Source of the DNA: Doris montereyensis
Lineage: Eukaryota > Mollusca > Gastropoda > Nudibranchia > Dorididae
Length of the DNA: 64,000 bases
Assembly (NCBI GenBank): GCA_037039925.1
Contig: JAXRKP010000530.1
Span: 202,501-266,500 of the forward strand
Direction of reading: 5' to 3'
Under the pieces are notes generated by a model. The model had not been told where the DNA came from and ran no database searches. It saw only the letters and a program-made list of their open reading frames with translations. Of this stretch, positions 11,935-22,975 are shown piece by piece. Each line of letters starts with the position of its first letter. Within the stretch, counting starts at the first letter, position 1. The translations under genes and the position numbers were made by a program.

Positions 11935-12800
11935 GTTTTAGTCTTGGCAATTAAAAATCTCTTCAAATAGGCTATAACTTTGCACACACATTTTTCGGTT
12001 CAATATCTAACCGCACCCAGTAGTTTTCTTGGATAAATTAAACGGTTTTGATTTTATGAATTTTTTGAAAATGCATATAGCAACCTTTCCAATTTTTCTG
12101 AAAAATTAATCACACAAAAAAATCCTTTTGCAAAAATTTGAGATGTCAACAATCGCTACTGGGTGAACACATTTTTTTCGTTATAGATGTTATATACCAA
12201 ATTTGAGCGCAATCAGAAAATAAATAAAAAGAAGATCGTATATCACTGTCAAAAAGTACAATTTTGAGAAAATTGTATTTTTTCTTTTTTTTTCTTCGGT
12301 ATTTGAATTTTCACATATAAACCTATAAAAGAATAATATAAGTTATAACACTTTGAAACATCATACAATCTTGAGAGGTTATCAAATACTTCATTTCGAG
12401 CCTATTTCAACTGCTCCAGGTCCCTTATACTCATGTCCGGATGGCATTTTTCTTATAACAGGTGCACGGAATGTTTTACAGTAATATTTGGCCGATCTTT
12501 GCTAATATTGACAATGATTCCTCAAAAACACATGTTTTGGATAAAGTACTTTGTGGCGATTAGAATGAGTATCAACTTGTCATGCTTTAGACAAAATTTC
12601 CGGCTTTTATGGCACAACCGATAAGTTGAAGGTTATCATTTCTAAAGAAATCGTATGAAATGAACGAACCGATACTGAGCCTTCATTATGGTATCAATGT
12701 GAAGGAAATTAAATGCTGCCTCCAGTATTGCAATAAACGAGATTTGTCCGATTTGTGGTAAAAATGCCTTCCTTGGGAACCTCCTTAACTGTCCATATGT
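11935..12800 (+). repeat. AT-rich dispersed repeat AR1, copy in LITAF intron 2
   Basis: It shares ordered blocks with 47625-48370. These include TAACTTTGCACACACATTTTTCGG-like text (cut here), AGCAACCTTTCCAATTTTT, ACTGGGTGAA, ATCGATACTGAG-like text and ATTTGT.CGATTTGTGGTA. Smaller pieces recur at 19885-19935 and 28645-28760. No protein signature was seen. The 47 kb copy lies between inverted repeats, which suggests AR1 is the interior of a DNA transposon. Confidence 0.65.
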
Positions 12801-13238
12801 TTGAATACAGGCACCTGCCAGAGGAATAACATAAAACATGTTATGAAAACATGTATTATATTTACCCGTTATGTTTATGTCATGAAAACATGAGTCACTC
12901 ATTTATTCTTTTATTTGAAGGCTCTAAAAGAGTACATAAACTGGTGTCAAACTGCTTTGAAGTGGAACAAAAAACTTGGCCCCATGAAAAATGAAGTGAC
13001 CTTTCTTCTGCATGGATTTAAGTATTACTGTACTGCTTTATGGACCTTACATATATCTGATGCTATTTTATGCTTCTTCCAAACTTGTAATGGTTTTTGT
13101 TCAGGGGGAATGAATTAGTTTTTGTTTTACATGAAGTTTTGTTTCAGTTATTTTTTCAGTCTTCATTACTCAATTAAGTCTGTAAAAATGTATTATTAAG
13201 TTATTACTTTTCTTTGTTTTTTTGTCATTTTCCTGCAG

Positions 13239-13347
13239 ATGTGGTGTTGGTTGTTGCTTGATTCCTTTCTGTGTAGATGGCTGTAAGGATGTCATCCATA
13301 CCTGTCCTAACTGTCAGCAACAAATCGCCCGCTTCTCTAGGATGTAA
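13239..13347 (+). CDS. LITAF-domain protein, last coding exon
   Basis: The exon follows acceptor TCCTGCAG and joins in frame with exon 2 (split Gly codon). It encodes [18 protein letters not shown], the second half of the hydrophobic zone, then HTCPNC, the second CxxC zinc knuckle, and the conserved C-terminal tail IARFSRM followed by TAA. With the splices used, the three exons total 483 bases, giving 160 residues, the normal size for LITAF or CDIP1 relatives. I cannot tell LITAF from CDIP1-type paralogues by sequence alone, so no gene symbol is given. The 3' untranslated region begins at 13348 and includes the large hairpin at 13487-13614. Confidence 0.92.
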
Positions 13348-13486
13348 AGAATGGTGACATAGGACAAAAACACTTGGATATATTTATATGAAGAAGATTG
13401 AGTCTTAAACTTGTGATGCTTCTCAGTTCTATCTTGTTCTATCTGTGCATCTTTATTGATTTTAAGCCACTAAAATGTATATAAAG

Positions 13487-13508
13487 AGAATATGTCTCTC
13501 TTTATATA

Positions 13509-13596
<88 letters not shown>

Positions 13597-13614
13597 TAAA
13601 GAGAGACATATTCT
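13487..13614. repeat. Large inverted repeat with (TA)n centre
   Basis: The left arm AGAATATGTCTCTCTTTATA continues to ATGTGTG. The right arm is its exact reverse complement apart from one CA unit. A (TA)n tract of about 70 bases lies between. It could form a cruciform in DNA or a long hairpin in the LITAF 3' untranslated RNA, since it starts 140 bases after the stop codon. Open frames through it are Tyr-Ile repeats and are not genes. Confidence 0.95.
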
Positions 13615-13930
13615 TCATATGCCTTTTGTGGTGACAAGATATATACACACCAAATTGTCAAAGGAATTGCAGATTTGAAAATGTGGAAACAAAAGAAAAC
13701 AAAAAGATTATGTGCTTGTGTAGTCATATCATTATCAGGAGTTCTGAGAGTCTACCAGCACCATCATGTGAAATTTTCCAACTTTCAGGAAGCTTGTGAT
13801 TGAATCATGACAATGCATTGGACTGTGACCTTAAGAATGATTTGTTTTAGAATTTTTTGGATCCATAACATTGAGACTTTTGCAAATCTTTTATTAGTTT
13901 TGTCATTGTCGGAGAATTGATTGTTTATGA

Positions 13931-14060
13931 AATGAGTGGGTGCTGCTAGTAGCAGTGGTATGTCCTGCTTCTTTTCATTTACTCTTTCACATGTCTTTCA
14001 TCTTGCTGTTTCCTCTCAATTCACCCTGATATCACTTTGAAGGGTGGACTAGACAAATTC
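13931..14060 (+). repeat. SINE-like family B, copy 1
   Basis: The consensus as seen in this window is GTGGGTG.TGCTGGTAGGTCCT, then a TTTCA.TTACTCTTTCAC block, TCTTGCTGTTTCCTCTTAAT, TTCACCCTGAGATCAC and TGGACAGGGTAAA. This copy carries most blocks. Others are at 16692-16805, 33031-33131 and 54531-54635, with fragments near 8180-8225 and 63300-63335 and an inverted fragment at 33425-33490. No coding content. Confidence 0.6.
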
Positions 14061-15390
14061 AGTGAAATTAAAATAAAAGTGAAGGAAATGGTGTAATTTA
14101 AACTGAAGTCTTTACCAGATTTTTAGCAATGATGCCCAGAACATTCCACAGCTTTGTGACTACATGGTTTCCATGGAAATTCTGCTGTAGAAGATCCTAT
14201 TAGATCTTGAAACATTTTGACAACATGGATGAAAAGCTCTTGTTTCCATTTTTGGGTGCTTCAAAGTGTCAATTGTCATCATGCCTTGCTCGTTGATATC
14301 ATTGTATTTATGCTTATGTTATCCTCCTTACATGTATTTTTTCTAGATGTCTTTCGTGGGATTTGAAATCATCTTACCTTAATTTCTGATACAAGATGCG
14401 GCATGGTTTTTGTTGTTTGTTTTAGTAGTGTTCATTTTATTGTGGGTTTTTTGCACTTATATGTAGGCACAATGTTAAAGTAAAAGAGAAAGTTAGTTAC
14501 TTGCATGTTCATAATGTGTTAGCTGTGAGAAATATCTACCTACAATTTTTTTTTTGTCAGACAGACACAGTTGCTTTAAGTGATCTTTATTCGGGTTTTT
14601 AGTTTGACAATTTGTTCTTGTTCTACACAATTCATCACCTGTCAAATCGAAGTCACAGGGTTAAGCACAAACCACTCATTGCCTGGCCACAGTGTCATTA
14701 TAGTTTTGCATATCCCTAAGATAACAATGTTGATTAAAGTTTTTTCTTCTTTGTATCAAGTATCAGGCCTGTATTTTATTTTCCTCTATTTGTTTCAAGA
14801 GCGTTTTCTATGATTTTTGCTTTTTAAGATATAAAGTGTTAAGCAAGGCTTATTCTTGAATATAATGTTTATCCTGCCCAAAGAATCTATATTATTAGAT
14901 GCTTTTGTGTTTTTAACAACTGATGAAATATCAATATTGTTCAATGCCATCTTACAAAGAACTTTTCACAACATGTTTGGGTTTATTAATTTGTTTGTTG
15001 TGGGGGTATTTTGTGGTAAAATTTTAAGCAATGAACCGAAAACACTTGTGTGCAAGGCAATATCCTTCCGCCCAAACGTCTCTCCTTTGGCATCAGGCAT
15101 GCCACTGTAGGGAACTCCATCCTGACTGGTTTTTTTCACCCTGTGACCTGATGAGATGACAGGGAGCGTTGGCCACAAGCACACTCAACTAAATAGTGAC
15201 CAGTAACATCTGCAGAGAATGTGTAATTCCCAACCCTACTGAAGAAGTAAAACAAAAATAAGACTAAAACAAGCTAAAAGAAAGCAAACTCTGCTGCCCC
15301 TCTCTCCCTCCCCTTTTCTTTTTCCCCTTTTCTACCTCTCCACCTTCCCCAAGTTTGATTTAGACATTGTAAACATTTTGAACTTACACA
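14061..15390. other. Downstream of LITAF, no gene seen
   Basis: AT-rich sequence with scattered homopolymer runs. Part may still be LITAF 3' untranslated region; I could not place its polyadenylation site. No protein family was recognised in any frame. Confidence 0.45.
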
Positions 15391-15688
15391 GAGTCCCAGT
15401 AATCCAGAGGCAAAGTGTCGGCCTCTCAACCAAAAGGTGGTGGTTTCAAGCCCCACCAACGGTTGTAAAATGTTCTCAAATTTTTTTAGCAAAATCTACA
15501 CCCTTGGTCCAGGTAGGTAGATCAACACCTAGCCCGATTGGATATGGACGATAAAAAGGAGATACCGTGTACACATCACAACACTGTGCATGTTAAAGAT
15601 CCTTTGGCTGTTTATAGGGCAGTCTGGGCAAAATTAAAAATCTACCAAAAACTATAGTTGTGGATATGATCACATGGAATCAAATCAC
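15391..15688 (+). repeat. tRNA-derived SINE family A, copy 1
   Basis: A pol III B-box-like sequence, GGTTTCAAGCCCC, lies at 15442-15454 in a tRNA-like head. It is followed by a body that matches 16345-16618 block by block (AGATCAACACCTAG, ATCACAACACTGTGCA, GTTAAAGATC, ATCAAATCA tail). The body and tail are SINE-like, and the head suggests pol III transcription. Two copies in the same orientation lie within 1 kb. Confidence 0.7.
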
Positions 15689-15795
15689 AGGGTCCCAATA
15701 TCTACATTATCAGGTTTTTTTCCGCTGAGAAGTCAAGATGCATTTCATTTTATTTTTGTGTTTGACATTGATTTCTTTTTAGAATTTAAAACAGG

Positions 15796-15957
15796 AAAGG
15801 CTTAGACGGAGAGAATTTGCTGTGAACATTATTTGTCATCTTGTTGTTTTGTGGAGGGGGAGGAGTTGTTGTTTCAAAGGCTTAGACGGAGAGAATTTGC
15901 TGTGAACATTATTTGTCATCTTGTTGTTTTTGTGGAGGGGGAGGGAGTTGTTCTTTC
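15796..15957. repeat. 80/82-bp tandem duplication
   Basis: Two head-to-tail units start AAAGGCTTAGACGGAGAGAA at 15796 and 15876. They are nearly identical, differing by one T and one G in homopolymer runs. An open frame across them is not a recognisable protein. Confidence 0.92.
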
Positions 15958-16344
15958 AAAGGAAGCATTTGATCTGGGTCTTTTTAATGTAAGGCTGATG
16001 GATCTACTTACAATTAAGATCGTTTTGCTCTTCAGGGTAAAAGTATTCACACCTTCTTGGTACAGTTACATTTGTCCTTTGTAGTGCACGAAAAATTTAT
16101 GTCAAATACCTTTTTTTATGGATAATGTTTTCTCATTTTGTATTGTAGTTACATATTATATTTATATTAATCTCAAGTTATTTGAGTGTCTTTTCTTTTT
16201 TGTCAGGTTTGGTTCTTAAAAATGTCATGATTTTAATGACTCTTTTTTTCCCCCTTTAAATTCAAATTTCAGTGTTTCCATTCTTCCTCTTTGGGTTTTT
16301 TTTTTACATGTATAAAAATTTACATGTCCCTTCTCATTATATAG
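15958..16344. other. Spacer between duplications and SINE
   Basis: AT-rich sequence with no recognisable gene or element. Confidence 0.5.
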
Positions 16345-16618
16345 AGGGGACTCGGTAGTCCATAGGTAAGATGTCATGGGTTCAAGCCCCGCCCGACGGT
16401 TGAAATATTTTCTCGAGTTTTGAGTAAAATTTACCCTTCTTTGTCCATGGAGGTGGATCGACACCTAGTCCCATTCGAGACGGATAATAAAAAGGTGGTC
16501 CTGTGTCCAGATCACAACACTGTGCAGGTTAAAGATCCCTTAATTGTTAACAAGGCAGTTCGGGCAATATTAAAACTTCTACCCTAGTTGTGGAAGTGGG
16601 TAAATCAAATCAAATCAT
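16345..16618 (+). repeat. tRNA-derived SINE family A, copy 2
   Basis: The head contains TAGTCCATAGG as an A-box candidate and GGGTTCAAGCCCC as a near-perfect B box at 16378-16390. The body is homologous to copy 1, and the tail ends in repeated AAATC. This is the better preserved copy. Confidence 0.75.
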
Positions 16619-16691
16619 GATATAGAAATATTTTCCTTCTTAAAATTTGACAAATATGTGTCCCTTCTCATGATATAGAAATGTTTCCCTT

Positions 16692-16805
16692 GTGAGTGGA
16701 TAGTGGGTGTCACTGGTAGGTCCTCCTATTTGTACTTTTTCATTTCATATGTCTTACATCTTACTGTTTCTTCTTAATTAAACCTGAGCTCACCACATAT
16801 AGTGG
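16692..16805 (+). repeat. SINE-like family B, copy 2
   Basis: It carries the family blocks GTGGGTGTCACTGGTAGGTC, TCTTACTGTTTC and CCTGAG.TCAC. It is followed by a 24-bp tandem duplication (CACATATAGTGGACCTGAGA type). Confidence 0.6.
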
Positions 16806-17885
16806 ACCTGAGATCACTACATATAGTGGATAAGGTACTGAGAAAAAGAAACAAAACCCTTCACTGTCATTTGACAAAAAAAATGCTCATGATTACACAG
16901 CAATAGGCTATGAGTATGATTTACCTTAATTTTATAGATGTTTCTCTGTTTACGTTATTATTATTTGGTCTTATTTTACAACCATAATAAGTATGTCAAT
17001 ATCATATTATAATTTTAAGAGTAACAATCCTGAGCATTCCACTCGTGAAAGCAAGTAAACAATATAAACATGTTTTATGAATACCCACAATAAAACAGCC
17101 AAGCAAAACAGCTGACACAATTTATCCATTATGATACATATGAAAATGTATGTTATTTCATAGTTTTAATGATCCTTTCGATGGCTGCTAAATTCAACAC
17201 TCAGCCTCAGGCCTTTGTTATTGGTGTACTTTGTACTTTTGCCATTCAATAATTCAGAAATCTTCTCCCTTTAATTGTTTTCATCTCACATATTATTATT
17301 AAAATTTATTTATACATTGAAAATTTTGTGGGGTTTTTTAAATCTATATTGTTCACTTTCATTTGTGTCTTTTCATTTTATTTCGTGGAAGTTGTGAATG
17401 ATGAAAATTTATCAATTTAGATTTTTTTTTTAAGAGTAGAAGTTGGGTCGAAAGACGTTAAGAAGAAATGATACAGTGACATCGTTACTTGTAGCTCTGA
17501 AGGTGATTTCCCGTAGTAAAGGAAAACCTATGCCATAATCGATCTTAGTGTGTGGAAACCCTAGCGAGTTTATGATGTCATCGTTTTGGTGTGCCCTAGT
17601 ATCAATTCGTTTATATCTGGATAGAGACAGAATTACTTAGAAGTCTGTAGTATCATATCAAAGCTTCTCAGACTGTCTGGAATGTTGTAGAAATTTCCGT
17701 TTCTGGAAATGTCTTGATATTGATTTTAAATAGGGACGTTAATCCTGATAGGGGAGGGGGGAAGAGACAGAGATATACGGAGATATGTACAAGAACGTTG
17801 TGTTGATTCCACCTTCATATTATGCCAGCATTGTGAATTTGCTTCACCTCAGTGATTGATCGTCGACTGTGAGTATAATAAATAG
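16806..17885. other. Gene-free AT-rich stretch
   Basis: No open frame with family signature and no tRNA-like or transposon ends recognised. It ends in TAAATAG, the left flanking repeat of the next element. Confidence 0.5.
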
Positions 17886-18794
17886 TAGGTATTCAAAATC
17901 AAAAAATTCAAGTTGGAAACATACAGCCAAATGGTATATTTTCAGATAGAGGGTTAAAATCTAAAAACAAAACAAAAAACCACAAGTAAATAACTTAAAA
18001 ACAAAAAAGTTATAAGGTTTTCACTTTTATTGGACTTAGAAAAATTCGTTGCATTTTGCGAATCAACTTCAGAGCCAAGTTTGCAAGCAAATATTTACAC
18101 GAATAAGCATACAATATCAATGTAAATGAACATTTTCAAATCAATGGGACACAGTGAAACAAAATAATCAATGAAATTCTAAGGATAAGAATAAATAATA
18201 AAGCAGCGGACGTACTCAAAATGACAAAAAACGCTGAATTTGTGCGATTTTTCGCAAATTACGAGCTATTTGGCCAAAACTAAAACATCATATCTACAAA
18301 AAGAATAAATATAATGAGCCCATACAAGAGAAATCCATTCAAAAAGTTATAAGGATACTCTCTAATTTTTTAAGCCCCACCATTATCCAAACTTCTGAAA
18401 ATACAGCCCGAAAGATGACACACGGGGTAAAAATGCGGATTTAGCAGAAAAAGGCAGATTTCGCTTACTTTTAACGCTTTTCGAAAGACCATAACTATTG
18501 AACTAATAAAGCTATATAAACAAACCACACGTTATAATGTCAATACTGTTTAGGTCTATTGATTTAAACAGGAATCAAAGATATGCATACAATACAAACT
18601 GCACCCTTAAGATAATAAAAATACATTGTTAATAATCTTTGCGAAATCGCAAATATTTCACTTTTTCGCATTTTTAAACAGACCGTAACTATGGAGCAAC
18701 ATGAAATATCCACTTGAAAAGTGTAAATTTTTCAACTTTAACCCAATTTTAGGCCAGTTTGTCCCTCAGGATATGGGCTGATTTTGAATACCTA
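17886..18794. mobile_element. 909-bp MITE with 16-bp terminal inverted repeats
   Basis: The left terminus TAGGTATTCAAAATCA is matched exactly by the reverse complement of 18779-18794. Both ends are flanked by TAAATAG (17879-17885 and 18795-18801), a 7-bp direct repeat that extends to 8 bp if an end base is shared. The length of flanking repeat and the TAGG start would suit a hAT-like element, but the family is inference. The interior is AT-rich with repeated GACC.TAACTAT and TTTTCGCA motifs and has no transposase. Confidence 0.7.
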
Positions 18795-19639
18795 TAAATA
18801 GCCTTGTTAAAAAAATTATCGAGCGTTGGTGTTACTAGATAGTATGTGTCAACATCTATATCTAGAGTTCACTGCCTTCTCCATTTATACATTCATAACA
18901 GCTACAACTTTGGTGGCTGCATCTGGGACCAACACCATCTGACATGCCATACATACAATTGCAAAACATTTTGAAAAAATGCCAACGAGATCAGATTGGT
19001 TGTACATTACATATATATTAATTATGCATAGAAAGTACCTAAAACCAATAATAATCAATAACAGTTGATATCTTTGAAAGAATGTAGTGCCAGGAATAAA
19101 ATTAATATTTTCTTTAAAGTTGCAAATGGCCAGCAACTGTTTTTACAGTGGGGAAGTGGAAACCGGTTATTAAAGGATCGATGGGGAAGAAGCACGCCTC
19201 GGGAAGAAGATACAGTCCTGTTAATACCGATTCCTATTATAAACATTGACTCGCTCATCATATAATATTAGCTAATGGGAGGCCAGCCACCGTATTGTAG
19301 GCCTATTATTAAATACACACCCTCTCCTCCCTTTTAGGCCTATCGTGCACTTCAAACACCTGCAATGGGTCTCAATGAAGTCGTGATTGAAAAACTATAG
19401 GAATCATTAGGCATAGATCCTCTGTATGAGTGTATGCATACGTTAGTTCTTCTCTGGTGTATTAACTGCTCTGCAGTTTGAAACATCATATTCATAAAAC
19501 ATTGAGACGCTCTCAACTACTTCTTATTGACTCTGTTTCAAGTGTATCAAGTTTATTGTATCGATACATTTGTAAATTGTATACAGTTCGCACCTTTAGT
19601 ATAAACTTGTGCCTTGATTGATACTTCCTTTCATTCATT
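18795..19639. other. Gene-free stretch
   Basis: No recognisable exon or element. Open frames on both strands overlap each other without a family signature. Confidence 0.45.
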
Positions 19640-19870
19640 CTATCATTTCTTTCTTTCCTCCTCCTTTCTGTTTTTCTGCTGACGTCACATTGTGTGATGC
19701 CTTAGGTAGAGCTTGGATCTAGATCTAGATTCTAGATATTTCTCGTTTGTTTTCTGACGAAGGGTTATACCCGAAACGTCACGTATTTGTTCTGTCTTTA
19801 TTAATGGAGTTGTCACTTATTGTGATATTTCGCCTTTGACTTCACTTCGCTGTGGCTCCTTTGTATTATG
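19640..19870 (+). repeat. Hammerhead-bearing dispersed repeat, copy 1
   Basis: It is homologous to 61800-61965 over ATTGTGTGATGCC, ATATTTCTCGTTTGT, the hammerhead-like core, and TGGAGTTGTCACTTATTGT. It also matches 22735-22975 through TTTCCTCCTCCT and the TGTGTGATG-like block. Hammerhead motifs of this form are known in terminal repeats of Penelope-like retroelements (established). No Penelope reverse transcriptase is seen here, so that link is inference. Confidence 0.65.
19754..19780 (+). ncRNA. Hammerhead-ribozyme-like core, copy 1
   Basis: The order is CTGACGA, an A, a GGG/CCC stem with loop TTATA, GAAAC, then GTC. This matches the conserved hammerhead core CUGANGA, stem II, GAAA, stem III, UH. 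Stem III would be only AC/GU with no loop, as in small variants reported to work as dimers. The bases that would form stem I pair poorly in this copy, so cleavage activity is uncertain. Confidence 0.6.
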
Positions 19871-20654
19871 CACTCATATGATAGACTAGATTTGTCCCAT
19901 TTTCGGCAAAGATGTCCTTCCCAGAACCCCCCCCTCCCCCCCCCCAAAAAAAAAAGAAAAGAAAAAAAGCATGGCGATGTTAGTATAAAAAAGCTGACAT
20001 CTCACTCAATGAGCAGGTTATCATTCTAATCCGAGCCCAACCTCGGCCAAAAACATATTTAGTAGGTCTAGAGTAGCTCTGGATCTATCTCTAGATCTAA
20101 ATCTAAATGTAGAGCTAGCTCTGAGAGGAGAATTTTCATAGTCGGGCAAAATCTTTAATGTGCGCTAAGACTACTAAGAGATCTAGAGATTGACCTGCTG
20201 AAAAAAAGGAAGACAAAGAAGTTAAAATTTGAGCATTATCTATTCAGCGGTAGACGGGACAATGGGCATGGACGGTTCAACAGCGGCCGATTTTTCGCGG
20301 ACTTTGTGGGTTACCGAAAAGTGTGGGATTCGGCTGCAATCGCAATGGAATTGTGTTTAAAGAAAAAAAAAGTTTTTCAAATTAAAAACATGCCTAAATC
20401 ATGCACAGGTAATACAGAAAATTGGTGTTAAAATTTGAGCATTATTTGTTCAGCGGTTTGAGAGCCTATTCTGACTGGATGAAAACCATATGTCGTTAAG
20501 TTATATATAAAGATATAAAGCTACAAGCTTAAACTGTCTCCCCTGACCACAGGCACATATCATAATCTCACAACTCGGAAATCATTCCATGTCCAGTTGA
20601 ACAAGATGCATGACAGACAGGTTTCATCATGTAGTATGAAGTTAAAATTTACTT
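19871..20654. other. Mixed short repeats
   Basis: An AR1 fragment lies near 19885-19935. A direct repeat TTAAAATTTGAGCATTAT is followed by a CAGCGGT block at 20222-20252 and 20428-20458. CTAGATCTAG-type palindromes lie near 20073-20100. No gene. Confidence 0.5.
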
Positions 20655-20749
20655 TGGAATGTTATTACTACTACTGCTACTACTATTATTTACTACTGCT
20701 GTTATTACTACTACTGCTACTACTATTACTACTACTGTTGCTACTACTG

Positions 20750-20813
<64 letters not shown>

Positions 20814-20849
20814 GTGTACTACTACTGCTGCTACTACTACTACTAGGCG

Positions 20850-20938
<89 letters not shown>

Positions 20939-20983
20939 GTGTACTACTACTAAGCTGCTACTAAGCTACTACTACTACTACTT

Positions 20984-21017
<34 letters not shown>

Positions 21018-21018
21018 A

Positions 21019-21093
<75 letters not shown>

Positions 21094-21095
21094 GG

Positions 21096-21149
<54 letters not shown>

Positions 21150-21152
21150 GGC

Positions 21153-21195
<43 letters not shown>

Positions 21196-21270
21196 GGTAC
21201 TATATGTCCTACTACTACATGCACTTCTAGTAGTAGTGCACGTAGTAACATGACATAATAGTACTACTAC
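20655..21270 (+). repeat. (ACT)n triplet tract with a strand switch
   Basis: About 600 bases of ACT/TAC triplets are broken by short interruptions (for example ACGTGTACTA, AGGCGACTAC, AGGCCTACT). Near 21213-21247 the triplet flips to its complement AGT through a small hairpin with arms TACTACATGCAC and GTGCACGTAGTA. Frames through it give poly-Leu, poly-Thr or poly-Tyr and are not genes. Confidence 0.95.
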
Positions 21271-21289
21271 TCAGTAGGTCCTACTTCTC

Positions 21290-21939
<650 letters not shown>

Positions 21940-22252
21940 GTTGTTAGTGAGAGAAAATGAGGGAGGGGTTGTTTAATTAATTAGATTATATTGTATTGTT
22001 AGCGGTACTCGTTTTATTACAGTTACATGTACTACAGTAAAAAGTCCATCCACTGTGTTGTATACTGTATGTCTGTCACGACGTTAGCAGAGCAGAACGC
22101 AAGAGGAACACACTTTTAAAATTTACCTACTTATAAACAGAGGGTAGGAATGAATGTCTACTTGTCAGCAATCCCCCCCCCCCTCTCTCTTCCTACCCCA
22201 CCCCCCCCTCCTCTCGTGGCAAGAAAAATCAATAGAAAGAATGAGAAGTAAC

Positions 22253-22390
<138 letters not shown>

Positions 22391-22734
22391 CGTAGACATC
22401 CAGGTGTCCACCTTGGCTTTGCCACTATGAGGGACATCCAAGCATATTACGTACTACTTCCTGAAAAATAGCTTCGACACCAGCCGTGGCGGCAACTCCA
22501 CGGGCGCGCACTCTCTCTCACTCTGCTAAGTCATGGGCTATTGGAATCCAGACGATTATGTAATGTGTTGTCAGATCTACCTACTTCTACTGCATTGCAC
22601 AAACTAAACTACAGTAATAGCCTTTTCACATGCAGTGGGCCTACATTGTATGATCAAACTTAATTTTTCCTTTATTTTGGTAGATTAACATGATAATAAT
22701 AATAATAAATCTTCCCTTTATTGATTCTTCTCCT

Positions 22735-22806
22735 CTCTACTCGAGCCCTCTTTCCTCCTCCTGTCTGTTTTTCCTTCTGACACCACACTATGTGATAATG
22801 TATAAT

Positions 22807-22885
<79 letters not shown>

Positions 22886-22975
22886 CTCGTTTATTCCTCG
22901 TTTTTTTTGACGAAGGATTATATCATACACGAAAGTATGTCACACTATTATGTTTGTTCTCTTTTTATTGGTGTC
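22735..22975 (+). repeat. Degraded hammerhead-bearing repeat, copy 2, with (TA)n insert
   Basis: It shares TTTCCTCCTCCT, CTGTTTTTC and the TATGTGATAATG block with 19640-19870. It then carries a (TA)n tract at 22811-22883, then TTCCTCGTTT and GACGAAGGATTATA. The core is decayed: the GGG/CCC stem is lost, although CGAAAGTATGTC remains. Non-functional as a ribozyme by inspection. Confidence 0.5.

Noticed and set aside
20597..20964. Poly-Leu, poly-Thr and poly-Tyr frames
   Set aside because: They are translations of the ACT triplet tract and open in several frames at once.
22908..22943. A third functional hammerhead
   Set aside because: Core blocks are mutated and stem II is not self-complementary, so only descent from the repeat is supported.
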